NCBI GenBank assembly: GCA_937973575.1
Contig: CALJKH010000227.1
Location: 1 to 15,544, forward strand
DNA from: an uncultured Solirubrobacterales bacterium
Lineage (GTDB): Bacteria > Actinomycetota > Thermoleophilia > Solirubrobacterales > Solirubrobacteraceae
Direction: 5' to 3'
Length of the DNA stretch: 15,544 nucleotides
Shown here: piece by piece, positions 1 to 7,071 of the stretch
Position numbering within the stretch: the stretch's first letter is position 1
Layout of the letters: the number at the start of each line of letters is the position of its first letter
The notes under the pieces: generated by a model
Told to the model about the DNA's origin: nothing
What the model saw: only the letters and a program-made list of their open reading frames with translations
Database searches by the model: none
Made by a program: the position numbers and the translations under genes

Positions 1-143
1 GAAGATCAGCATCACCCTGTTGAGTGAGGATCCGCTAGCTGTGGCAATTGTCACTAGGTCGTGCATCTGAGTAGAGTTTCCCAGTAGCGGACGGTGGCAC
101 GCACCAAAGACACCTTCGCATTCATCTCAAAGAGGCCAACCCA
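1..143. other. Contig left edge, no gene can be settled
   Basis: Two short frames are open to the contig edge and cannot be told apart. On the plus strand, bases 2-70 read as a possible C-terminal tail ending KISITLL...IVTRSCI then TGA. On the minus strand an ATG at 66 opens a frame (MHDLVTIATASG...) that runs off the edge and would be a divergent gene. Neither has a recognisable motif, and neither shows a ribosome binding site that decides the matter. The rest, up to base 143, is the upstream region of the following hydrolase gene. I see no adapter sequence, tRNA or clear promoter here. Confidence 0.3.
129..135 (+). promoter_or_regulatory. Ribosome binding site AAAGAGG for the MBL-fold hydrolase
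   Basis: The purine run AAAGAGG ends 8 nt before an ATT codon at 144-146. This spacing suits a Shine-Dalgarno site. It is the main reason for placing the hydrolase start at ATT, because no ATG, GTG or TTG occurs in that frame between the stop TAG at 72-74 and GTG 243, which lies inside the conserved domain. Confidence 0.45.
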
Positions 144-911
144 ATTCTCCGTGTAACAGTTATCGGCCGTTCGCCAGCCTGGCAAGACGCAGGTGGAGCT
201 TGCAGCGGCTACCTAGTTGAGACTGACGAAGTCAAAGTACTTGTGGATTGCGGAAGTGGCGTGTTTGGGAAGCTGCGCGAGCGCCTCGACTACCGCGATG
301 TTGACGCAGTCGTGATTAGCCACCACCACGGTGATCACATCCTTGACCTGATGCCTTACTCGTACGGCTTGACTTATGGGCCTGAGCGAGAGGGAGGCAA
401 GCCAGACCTTCACCTGCCGCCCGGCGCAGCTGAGGTCCTTCGGACGATCGCGGGGGCCTTCGACAAGGAAAGCCTCGTGGAGGATGCGTTCAACTTCATC
501 AACTACGACCCGACTGAAGTGCTCGCAATCGGTGACCTTCGAATTGAGCTTCGTGAAGTCCCGCACTTCACTCCCGCATTCGCCATGTCGTTCACCGCTG
601 GCGACTCTGGACGCTTCGTCTACGGGGCAGACTGTGCACCTTCAACAGCCCTGGTTGAGCTTGCAAATGGAGCTGACATTCTGATGGTTGAGGCTGCTTT
701 GCCTGCCGCCTACGATGGGCCAAGCGAGGCGCGCGAAGGGCACCTCGGGCCTGAGGACGCTGGCCAGATGGCCAAGGATGCCGGGGTCGGGAGGCTTGTG
801 CTCACACACGCAACTGACCTGATGGATCTTGAGGAGTCGCGGACTGTCGCGGAGGGAATCTTTGGTGGCCCAGTTGAGATGGCTCGCGAAGGTTCCTCGT
901 GGCAACTCTGA
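144..911 (+). CDS. MBL-fold metal-dependent hydrolase (RNase Z-like branch), probable ATT start
   Basis: Predicted cytosolic metallo-beta-lactamase-fold hydrolase, 255 residues from the ATT start. Numbered from there, the metal-binding motif HHHGDH is at about residues 60-65. Further ligands are expected at the His of VPHF (about 141), the Asp of YGAD (about 163), the His of EGHLGPEDA and the His of LTHATDL. The N-terminal strands (VTVIGRSPAW, then GGACSGYLVE) match the start of this family and are encoded upstream of GTG 243, so GTG 243 would remove real protein. The substrate is unknown: relatives include tRNA 3'-processing nucleases and cyclic-nucleotide phosphodiesterases, but the exosite arm of RNase Z is not evident. 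The next gene starts 66 nt downstream and may have its own promoter. Fold is secure; start codon and substrate are not. Confidence 0.85.
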   Translation: MLRVTVIGRSPAWQDAGGACSGYLVETDEVKVLVDCGSGVFGKLRERLDYRDVDAVVISHHHGDHILDLMPYSYGLTYGPEREGGKPDLHLPPGAAEVLRTIAGAFDKESLVEDAFNFINYDPTEVLAIGDLRIELREVPHFTPAFAMSFTAGDSGRFVYGADCAPSTALVELANGADILMVEAALPAAYDGPSEAREGHLGPEDAGQMAKDAGVGRLVLTHATDLMDLEESRTVAEGIFGGPVEMAREGSSWQL

Positions 912-936
912 CGAGCAGCCATCTGAGCGGTATCCT
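908..936 (+). promoter_or_regulatory. Candidate promoter for the 64-residue membrane protein gene
   Basis: CTGACG at 908-913 (four of six matches to TTGACA) and TATCCT at 931-936 are separated by 17 nt, the ideal sigma-70-type spacing. The -35 box overlaps the stop codon of the upstream hydrolase gene. Transcription from here would give a leader of about 35 nt that includes GGAAGG at 964-969, a good ribosome binding site 8 nt before the ATG at 978. Confidence 0.4.
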
Positions 937-977
937 CGCCGCAAGGGCCGTAACCGACAAAGCGGAAGGCTAAGGAC

Positions 978-1172
978 ATGGAAGAACAGAACTCAGGCGG
1001 ATTCCTCAAGTGGCTAGTACTCATGGGAGTACTTGGAGTGCTTGCGGTGACTCTTAGCGAAGGACTGCGCGACCGTGTGCTTGACGCACTTTTCGGAGCC
1101 GAGGAGGAGTTCAACTACGAACCCTCACCTGACGGCACCGTCGGTACCGGCAGGCCTGCGCCAGTCGTCTAG
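978..1172 (+). CDS. Small single-pass membrane protein of unknown function
   Basis: Sixty-four residues. A short polar N-terminus (MEEQNSGGF) leads to one hydrophobic segment at about residues 10-26 (LKWLVLMGVLGVLAVTL). A basic/acidic linker follows (SEGLRDRVLDALFGAEEEF), then a Pro/Gly-rich tail. The ATG is supported by GGAAGG 8 nt upstream. I recall similar short proteins with an acidic FGAEEEF stretch in Thermoleophilia genomes but cannot verify this. No function can be assigned. The gene lies 66 nt after the hydrolase on the same strand and ends inside the same CTAG tetranucleotide as the convergent gene, so its 3' end is fixed by the neighbour. A real gene is likely, given its codon pattern and clear ribosome binding site. 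Confidence 0.7.
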   Translation: MEEQNSGGFLKWLVLMGVLGVLAVTLSEGLRDRVLDALFGAEEEFNYEPSPDGTVGTGRPAPVV

Positions 1173-2893
1173 CCGTCTGTTGGGCGCCAGTTGAGGTGGT
1201 AGCGGTCAATGCCCGCTGGGGCTGGCCCCTTGCCGGGCTTGATGACCCAGATGGTGGCACAGCCGAACCTGTGGGTTGATTCAACGATCGGTGCCAGCTG
1301 TGAGCCGAGAGTCGGATACTTGCTAGCCCGCTGGACCATCCTGCGATAGCAGTCTTGGAATACCCAGCGGGCTCCAGTCCACTTGACTACTGCCGCTGGG
1401 GACAGGCCGAACGCGATCGCTGGCAGGTGACCATCCAGCAGGTTTTCGTTGAAGTAGGAGCGGCCCTGGAAGCGTGGTGTCCATGTCTCATGACCGACCC
1501 AAGTTGAGCGGTCAGTGCGCCACGGGACCATCGACCCGTAGAGAGAGCTGGCGAACACATTGCCCGGGCCCTTCTGCGTGGTCAGCCACTTGAGGGCTTC
1601 CTCATCGTGCTTGTTGACGTAGTAGTAGCCGCCACGCTGCCCCATGCTCATGTCCTTGAGTTGGCTATCAATCTGGGTGATCGCGCCTGGGACGAAGAGC
1701 AGGCCGATTACGACGACTGCAAGAGCCGCAGCACCGCCCACTGAGCGCTTGGCAAGCTTTGCGAAGAGAGGGGCTGTGCCGGCAACTGCAAGCACTGCCA
1801 GCGGGAAGGTAATTCCCTTAAGCGAGTGGGTTGATGTGTTCCCAGCCTTTGTGGCCTGGATCGTCAGCATCTCGGCGATCGCCACCAGAGGCCAAAGACG
1901 AATCGCGATGTCCCGGTAGCTGGTCGGTCGTGCGCGATACGCGAAGGCAGCGCCGATAAGTAGCGGAAGCAGCAGAGCAAACGGTGTCCACCAGCTGACT
2001 CCGCTGACATAGGTGTTGGCCTGAACGCCGTTGATCCGCCATGACTCGTCGACCTTGCCGAGGATTGCGTAGTAGGCGAGGGGCAGGGTGCCTGCGACCG
2101 CAGTACTAGCCAGCAGGGTAACTCGGCCGCGCAGGCCGGCTCCGTCCTTCAGCACGAACCCGGCAATGACTTCGCCACCGATTATCAGGGCGAGGAGGAT
2201 TGCTCCCTGCCAAGGCTGCAGCCACGAGCAAAACAGAGCAATAGCCATCAGCGACCAGGAGGCGCGCACCCCGAGCGACCGCACCTTGTCGTACCGAATG
2301 ATCCCGAGACACAGCAGTGCGACTGAGATGGCTGTAAGCGAGAAGCCCCATGACCAGTAGACCGGCCATGCATCTGTTCCCGCGTAGGTGAGGGCGTTGA
2401 GGTGCTCGATTGGAACATGCCCTTCGAGGAGTCGGGCTGCTGGGATCTTGTAGAGCAGGGCCAGCGCGATCACTGCCACAGCGGTCCAGCCTGAGAGATC
2501 CAGCCACGCAGTGAACTTGCGGACGACCCAAATCAGTGTTGCGATACCAACCGGAATCCAGAAGGCGTAAGCCAGTGGGATTGACAGGCCAAGCAAGCTC
2601 AGGCCTGAGGAGATGATCAGTCCCGGGTTGAGGTAGTTGCGAACCGGAGGCTCAAACGAAAAGAGATTTCCAGCGAGGAAGTGGTCAGCTCCCTCGCGGA
2701 TCCACGCGAGGTATTGCATGGAGTCGAACACATAGCCAACGGAGCCAGTCCAGATAGCGCCATTCACATAGACGTTCCAAACCAGAACGCCGACGACTGT
2801 CAGAGATAGCGCTACAAAAAGGCTAAGAACTGCGATTGCCGCTGCCCGGGGACGGCCGGTTGCGGAGGTGGTGGAAACAGCCCCAGCTTCCAT
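1169..2893 (-). CDS. Polytopic membrane protein, GT-C-type glycosyltransferase-like
   Basis: 574 residues with about ten or more hydrophobic segments in roughly the first 410 residues, then a soluble C-terminal part of about 160. The first segment (about 19-42) is followed by a long external loop holding an Asp (D57 in VFDSMQYLAW), where GT-C enzymes carry their catalytic acid. The C-terminal part has EALKWL, VPWRTDR and VGHETWTP, a pattern I associate with uncharacterised GT-C-like integral membrane proteins. If it is a GT-C enzyme, it would move a sugar from a polyprenyl-phosphate donor on the outer membrane face; the acceptor is unknown. It starts 12 nt after glyQS with no strong ribosome binding site, so it probably lies in that transcription unit. 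The fold is inferred from topology and motifs only. Confidence 0.7.
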   Translation of the reverse strand: MEAGAVSTTSATGRPRAAAIAVLSLFVALSLTVVGVLVWNVYVNGAIWTGSVGYVFDSMQYLAWIREGADHFLAGNLFSFEPPVRNYLNPGLIISSGLSLLGLSIPLAYAFWIPVGIATLIWVVRKFTAWLDLSGWTAVAVIALALLYKIPAARLLEGHVPIEHLNALTYAGTDAWPVYWSWGFSLTAISVALLCLGIIRYDKVRSLGVRASWSLMAIALFCSWLQPWQGAILLALIIGGEVIAGFVLKDGAGLRGRVTLLASTAVAGTLPLAYYAILGKVDESWRINGVQANTYVSGVSWWTPFALLLPLLIGAAFAYRARPTSYRDIAIRLWPLVAIAEMLTIQATKAGNTSTHSLKGITFPLAVLAVAGTAPLFAKLAKRSVGGAAALAVVVIGLLFVPGAITQIDSQLKDMSMGQRGGYYYVNKHDEEALKWLTTQKGPGNVFASSLYGSMVPWRTDRSTWVGHETWTPRFQGRSYFNENLLDGHLPAIAFGLSPAAVVKWTGARWVFQDCYRRMVQRASKYPTLGSQLAPIVESTHRFGCATIWVIKPGKGPAPAGIDRYHLNWRPTDG

Positions 2894-2905
2894 CGGCAGA
2901 GTTGC

Positions 2906-4276
2906 CTACTTGCCGACGACGTCCGGCTTGGGTGACTTCCACGGTGCGCGGAGCTTCTGCTCAAGCAGGTCTGCAAGGCCCTCAACTGGGACTCGCTCCT
3001 GCTCGAGTGAGTCACGATCACGCAGGGTGACTGTTCCGTCCTCAAGTGTCTGGTGGTCAACTGTTACTGCGTAAGGGGTTCCAATTTCGTCCTGACGGCG
3101 GTAGCGCTTGCCGATCGATCCACCTTCGTCGTATTCAGAGTTCATGCGCTGGCGCAGCTCTGCGTGGATCTCCTTTGCCTTCTCGGGGTGGCCGTCCTTG
3201 CGGAGAAGTGGAAGGACTGCGACCTTGACAGGCGCAAGGCGGGGGTGGAGGCGAAGGACTGTGCGGCTCTCCCCATCAATCTCTTCTTCGTCGTAAGCGT
3301 CAACGAGGAACGCAAGCATTGCCCTGTCAGCGCCAGCGGCTGGCTCGATCACGTGGGGGACGTACTTCTCGCCCTTCTGTGGGTCGCTCCACTCGATGCG
3401 CTCACCGGAGGCGGCAGCGTGGGCTGAAAGGTCGAAGTCGCCGCGGTTGGCAACGCCTTCAAGCTCGGACCAGCCGATTGGGAACAGGTACTCAATGTCG
3501 CTTGTGGCTGATGAGTAGTGCGAAAGCTCGGTTGACTCGTGCGCACGGATTCTCAGGTGGCTTGCTCGGATACCGAGGTCGAGGTACCAGTTCATCCGAG
3601 TGTCACACCAATGCTCAAACCACTTGTCGGCCTCGTCCGGCGGAACAAAGAACTCCATCTCCATCTGCTCGAACTCGCGAGTACGGAAGATGAAGTTTCC
3701 AGGGGTGATCTCATTGCGGAAGCTCTTGCCGGTCTGGGCAATGCCAAACGGCGGGCGCTTGCGGGCAAACTGCAACACGTTCTTGAAGTTGACGAAGATG
3801 CCCTGCGCTGTTTCGGGACGCAGGTAGACAGTGGCGCCATCGTCCTTCACTGGCCCCATCGTTGTCTCGAACATCAGGTTGAAGTCACGTGCCTCGGTGA
3901 GGTCGCACTCGTCAGTCTGCCCGGCGCACTTCGAGGGCTTCTTGCCGCATGGCGAGGTCTCAAGGTGGTCTTCGCGGAAGCGGAGCTTGCAGGTGCGGCA
4001 GTCAACCATCGGGTCGGTGAAGCCAGCAAGGTGGCCTGATGCCTCCCAGACGCGAGGGTTCTGGATGATCGCTGAGTCGAGCGCAACAACATCGTCACGG
4101 TCGCGAAGCATTGAGTTCCACCAGGCCTCACGCACATTGCTCTTGAGCAGAACTCCGTAGTGCCCGTAGTCGTATGTGGACCCAATTCCGCCGTAGATCT
4201 CCGAAGCCGGGAACACGAATCCGCGGCGCTTTGCCAGCGCGACGATCTTCTCCATTGTCACTGCGTCTTCGCTCAT
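2906..4276 (-). CDS. glyQS: Glycyl-tRNA synthetase, single-chain dimeric class II type
   Basis: Charges tRNA-Gly with glycine in the cytosol. At 456 residues it has the single-polypeptide (alpha2) form rather than the separate glyQ/glyS alpha2-beta2 form. The N-terminus has KRRGFVFPASEIYGG (17-31). Class II motif 2 is at 153-165 (RPETAQGIFVNFK), with FRNEI following, and motif 3 is at 309-325 (VIEPAAGADRAMLAFL region). An insertion between motifs 1 and 2 has five Cys (93, 96, 110, 117, 124) and probably binds zinc. The anticodon-binding domain begins near 346 (PRLAPVKVAVLPL) and runs to about 440. ATG 4276 is used; an internal ATG at codon 8 is the only close alternative. The gene lies between the OYE-type reductase and the GT-C-like gene, with 12-nt gaps on both sides. 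Confidence 0.97.
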   Translation of the reverse strand: MSEDAVTMEKIVALAKRRGFVFPASEIYGGIGSTYDYGHYGVLLKSNVREAWWNSMLRDRDDVVALDSAIIQNPRVWEASGHLAGFTDPMVDCRTCKLRFREDHLETSPCGKKPSKCAGQTDECDLTEARDFNLMFETTMGPVKDDGATVYLRPETAQGIFVNFKNVLQFARKRPPFGIAQTGKSFRNEITPGNFIFRTREFEQMEMEFFVPPDEADKWFEHWCDTRMNWYLDLGIRASHLRIRAHESTELSHYSSATSDIEYLFPIGWSELEGVANRGDFDLSAHAAASGERIEWSDPQKGEKYVPHVIEPAAGADRAMLAFLVDAYDEEEIDGESRTVLRLHPRLAPVKVAVLPLLRKDGHPEKAKEIHAELRQRMNSEYDEGGSIGKRYRRQDEIGTPYAVTVDHQTLEDGTVTLRDRDSLEQERVPVEGLADLLEQKLRAPWKSPKPDVVGK

Positions 4277-4288
4277 CTGCTGTGAACC

Positions 4289-5539
4289 CTAACGGCGCCC
4301 GTAGAGCAGGCCGTCACGCTGCAGCTTTACGACCCCGACCAGAGTGGTTACAAGGGCTCCACGATCAGCGTCAGGTGCCTTACCGGCGGCGATTCGGGCG
4401 TACTGCTGGTTGTGCCAAGACGAACCGATGAAGGCGTCAATGAACGAAAGCTTGGCGCGCGGTTCAGCATCAACAGCTCGTAGGTCCTCGCCGGCGAGCA
4501 CGCGGTTGGGAAGGTCAGGCATCAGAGTCAGCGGACGGGCAAGGCCAACCATGTCGGTCGTGCCAGACCCAACTGCTGCGGCCATTGCAGCGGATGAGCG
4601 GAAGCCGCCACTCACCATCAGGGGGAGCTTGGTTTCACCACGGAGCTTCTCAGCGAAGTCGAGGAAGTAAGCCTCGCGGTCAATTGTGCTCTGCCGCTTT
4701 TGGAGTCCCGCGATCATCTGCGGATCCTCGTAGGTGCCACCGGAAATCTCGAGTAGGTCAATGCCAGCAGCGTCGAGGAGCTTGGCCGTGGCGATTGAGT
4801 CCTCGTTATCGAACCCGCCCTTCTGGAAGTCCTTTGAATTGAGCTTGACCGAGATGATCTTGCTCGGCCCGATCGCCTCCCTCACTGCCGCGACCGCTTC
4901 CAGCAGGAACTTGGCACGGCCCTCCAGGCTGCCGCCCCACTCGTCGGTTCGGATGTTCGCCGTGGGCGAGAGGAACTGGCTGAGTAGATAGCCGTGGGCT
5001 GCGTGCAGTTGGACCCCGTCAAAACCACCGTCAACTGCGATCTTGGCTGTCTTTGCAAAGCGCGCAATCAAATCCTTGATTTCAGGAGTCGTCAGTGCGC
5101 GCGGAGTCCCGAACATCACGCCGGGGGCATCTACCTTGACTGCTGATGGGGCAACAGTCTTGCCCCGGCCACGTTGCTGCTGGCGGCCAGGATGGCCAAT
5201 CTGGGGGATCGCAAGGTTGCCCGCGGCCTTAGCCGCCGCAGACCAAGCCTCCACAGCTGGCATTGAGGTCTTTGAGTCGAAGACAGGGTTGCGAGGCGCT
5301 TCGAACATGCGGCGTTCCACCATCACATTGCCAGTGATGATGAGTCCTGTTCCGCCTTCAGACCAAACGCGGTAGAGAGCATTGAGTGAAGCTCCCGGGT
5401 CGCCGCTCATCTCGGCGAGGTGTTCGCTGGTAGGCGCCTTTCCGAAACGATTCTTCACGGTTAAGCCACACGGGAGTGCGAGCGGTTGCCCAAGGATCTC
5501 TGCGGCGCTGCGTGTCTGTTCAGTCATAGGGCACATCAT
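4289..5539 (-). CDS. NADH:flavin oxidoreductase, Old Yellow Enzyme family, single domain
   Basis: A TIM-barrel FMN enzyme of up to 416 residues, expected to reduce activated C=C bonds with NAD(P)H; the natural substrate is unknown. Seen in sequence: NRFGKAPTSEHLAE near 30-43, QIGHPGRQ (113-120), the HAAH substrate/flavin motif with following Tyr (179-184), SPTANIRTDEWGGSLEGR (191-208), SVKLN, LEISGG, and a phosphate-binding GGF and GLARPL near the C-terminus. The C-terminal FAD and 4Fe-4S domains of 2,4-dienoyl-CoA reductase types are absent. The position where YqjM-like enzymes have a regulatory Cys carries Thr/Ser (APTSEH). Three in-frame ATGs (5539, 5536, 5527) compete; MTEQTRSA from 5527 is also reasonable. 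First gene of the leftward unit, with a 12-nt gap to glyQS. Confidence 0.9.
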   Translation of the reverse strand: MMCPMTEQTRSAAEILGQPLALPCGLTVKNRFGKAPTSEHLAEMSGDPGASLNALYRVWSEGGTGLIITGNVMVERRMFEAPRNPVFDSKTSMPAVEAWSAAAKAAGNLAIPQIGHPGRQQQRGRGKTVAPSAVKVDAPGVMFGTPRALTTPEIKDLIARFAKTAKIAVDGGFDGVQLHAAHGYLLSQFLSPTANIRTDEWGGSLEGRAKFLLEAVAAVREAIGPSKIISVKLNSKDFQKGGFDNEDSIATAKLLDAAGIDLLEISGGTYEDPQMIAGLQKRQSTIDREAYFLDFAEKLRGETKLPLMVSGGFRSSAAMAAAVGSGTTDMVGLARPLTLMPDLPNRVLAGEDLRAVDAEPRAKLSFIDAFIGSSWHNQQYARIAAGKAPDADRGALVTTLVGVVKLQRDGLLYGRR

Positions 5540-5570
5540 GCCTGCATTACACGGGAAACGCGCGTCTGCC

Positions 5571-5576
5571 TATACT
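5571..5576 (+). promoter_or_regulatory. -10 box TATACT giving a likely leaderless transcript
   Basis: TATACT lies 8 nt before the ATG of the FmdB-like gene at 5585. Transcription would therefore start at or within a base or two of the start codon, leaving no room for a ribosome binding site. No convincing -35 element is seen at 16-18 nt. The whole divergent region to the oxidoreductase start is only 45 nt, so promoters for both directions must overlap. Confidence 0.55.
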
Positions 5577-5584
5577 CGCGATCA

Positions 5585-5908
5585 ATGCCGACTTACGAAT
5601 ACAAGTGCGACAAGGGTCACGTCTTCGAGGTGATCCAGAGCATGTCCGACGACGCTCTCACCAAGTGTGAGGAGTGTGGTGCGCCAGCTCAGCGAGTTCT
5701 CTTCGCTCCAGCAGTGCATTTCAAGGGCAAGGGCTTCTACAACACCGACTACGGCACGAAGAAGCGCGCCCGTGAAAAGGCAAAGTCGCAGAAGAGCGAC
5801 AGCTCCTCAACATCATCGTCTGATTCCAGCTCAAAGCCAGCTGAGTCAAAGAGCTCAGCTAAGGACTCTTCGAAGTCCAGCTCGTCGTCAAAGTCCAAAA
5901 AGGACTAA
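5585..5908 (+). CDS. FmdB-type small zinc-ribbon protein with Ser/Lys-rich tail
   Basis: 107 residues. The N-terminal zinc-ribbon domain begins MPTYEYKC and is followed by VHFKGKGFYNTDYG near 48-60. The ligand set is Cys8 and His12 (CDKGH) plus Cys28 and Cys31 (CEEC). The usual first C-x2-C knuckle is thus replaced by C-x3-H, a variant I recall in some actinobacteria. From about residue 61 the protein is low-complexity, almost entirely Ser, Lys, Asp and Ala, and probably disordered. FmdB proteins are regulators or small zinc proteins of poorly known role, and this one may bind nucleic acid or ribosomes. The ATG is chosen because the domain begins there; an ORF with earlier starts overlaps the divergent gene and has no domain content. 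It converges on the LCP gene with a 13-nt gap. Confidence 0.88.
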   Translation: MPTYEYKCDKGHVFEVIQSMSDDALTKCEECGAPAQRVLFAPAVHFKGKGFYNTDYGTKKRAREKAKSQKSDSSSTSSSDSSSKPAESKSSAKDSSKSSSSSKSKKD

Positions 5909-5914
5909 TTACGA

Positions 5915-5930
5915 AGCGGCGTTAGCCGTT
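5915..5930. terminator. Weak inverted repeat between convergent genes, possible terminator
   Basis: AGCGGC-GTTA-GCCGTT forms a 6-bp stem (one G-U pair) with a 4-base loop. It lies between and partly inside the 3' ends of the convergent FmdB-like and LCP genes. There is no T-run directly after it on either strand; the nearest is TTTTT about 10 bases beyond the stem in the leftward direction. It could be chance. Confidence 0.2.
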
Positions 5931-6992
5931 CATGAACTGGTCAACGGCTTGCTGCTTGGCAGCGTCATCCACTACTAGTCCTGCTCCGCCGCCAGGTGTT
6001 GTCGTGGCTCCAGTTGGCTTCATTACATGTGGGGGTGGTGAGCCGGACACAGCAACCGCTGACATAACACCGAGCAGGCCAGCTGCGCCCATGTCGGTCC
6101 GAATTGCCTGCGGTGCATTCCACGCAGCCCATGGCAGGCGAATGAAGGCGCCTGGTGTGAGCAGTCGGTCACGAATCCCACCGAAGATCACCTGCTGTTG
6201 CTTGACTCGGTCAAGGTCGCTGTAAGCGGCGATGCAGCGGTTATGACGCGTTCTGGCGAGCGCCAAAGCTTGCTTGCCGCTGAGGTGATTGTCGCCGCGG
6301 CGGAGTCGAAGCGAATAGCCACCATTGCGAGTGCCGCCGTTGATGTCTGAGATCACGCATGGGGTAGTCACGTCAATCCCACCAAGTGCGTCAATGAACT
6401 TGGGGAAGTTCTCAAGGCTGACTTCGACCAAGTGGTCAATCGTGATCCCAGTCCAGTCCTGAATCGTTTGGATCGACAGCGCCGCGCCACCGTATGCATA
6501 CGCAGCGTTGATCTTGTCGTTGCCATGGCCGGGAATCGGTACGACCGTGTCACGGGGGATTGAGAGTTTTGAATTCGCGCCGCCGCCGATGCGGATCAGC
6601 ATGATCGTGTCCGACCGCTCACCAGATGCTCGGGCGCCAGGCTCCTTTGACCCCTTAGGCCGCTTGTCAGATCCCAGCACGAGGATCGTTGTTGGTGCGA
6701 GTGGAGGCATTCCACCTTGGGCGAGTGCCGCATCTGCAGAAGCTGAGATCCCATTTCCGGCGCGCATCTGCGCACTCACACAGAAGAGGACGAAGGAGAG
6801 GAGCAGCCAGCCGAAGACGGAGAGAACGATCCACTTTGCGACCCGCTTTGGCCCCCACTGTTTCTTCCGCTTCTGTTTCGGCTCGGGAGTCCGGCGCGGT
6901 GCTGGGACTGGGGCCTCGCTGCCGGCAAGGCGTTCCCTGAAGCCTTTGGGACGGCTCCGATAAAGGGTGTAGTCGGGCTGCTCTTCTTCCAT
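5922..6992 (-). CDS. LytR-CpsA-Psr family cell-wall polymer ligase
   Basis: 356 residues. A basic, proline-rich cytoplasmic N-terminus (about 1-53) leads to one membrane segment at about 54-74 (WIVLSVFGWLLLSFVLF), then an extracellular LCP domain from about 101 to 285. LCP signatures seen are TILVLGSDKRP (102-112), RSDTIMLIR (126-134), SIPRDT (144-149), DKINAAYAYGG (159-169), ALARTRH (244-250) and DLDRVKQQQ (259-267). The conserved Arg and Asp residues bind the polyprenyl pyrophosphate head group. The family transfers glycopolymers from lipid carriers to peptidoglycan. ATG 6992 is preferred; GTG 6998 is possible. The much longer in-frame upstream extension is out-of-frame noise opposite the ROK gene. 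Last about 40 residues are Gly/Pro/Thr-rich. Divergent from the ROK kinase across 79 nt. Confidence 0.93.
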   Translation of the reverse strand: MEEEQPDYTLYRSRPKGFRERLAGSEAPVPAPRRTPEPKQKRKKQWGPKRVAKWIVLSVFGWLLLSFVLFCVSAQMRAGNGISASADAALAQGGMPPLAPTTILVLGSDKRPKGSKEPGARASGERSDTIMLIRIGGGANSKLSIPRDTVVPIPGHGNDKINAAYAYGGAALSIQTIQDWTGITIDHLVEVSLENFPKFIDALGGIDVTTPCVISDINGGTRNGGYSLRLRRGDNHLSGKQALALARTRHNRCIAAYSDLDRVKQQQVIFGGIRDRLLTPGAFIRLPWAAWNAPQAIRTDMGAAGLLGVMSAVAVSGSPPPHVMKPTGATTTPGGGAGLVVDDAAKQQAVDQFMNG

Positions 6993-7058
6993 CTCCACCC
7001 ACCATGTTGGCCGAAGCTGCGGCCGCGTCCGCAGCAAACTTGCAGCGGCTAGCAGAGG

Positions 7059-7064
7059 TAGAGT
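7059..7064 (+). promoter_or_regulatory. Candidate -10 box TAGAGT, leaderless start of the ROK gene
   Basis: TAGAGT fits TAnnnT and ends 7 nt before GTG 7072, the same geometry as the boxes before the FmdB-like, metG and PucR genes. The purine run GAAGGA lies directly against the GTG, too close to act as a ribosome binding site. No good -35 element is seen. Confidence 0.4.
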
Positions 7065-7071
7065 CGAAGGA

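Noticed and set aside
5486..5584. Earlier start for the FmdB-like gene
   Set aside because: The family sequence begins exactly at MPTYEY (ATG 5585). The extension overlaps the divergent oxidoreductase and contains the promoter.
5800..5905. Tandem DNA repeat in the FmdB Ser/Lys tail
   Set aside because: The composition is repetitive at the amino-acid level, but no fixed repeat unit is visible in the bases.
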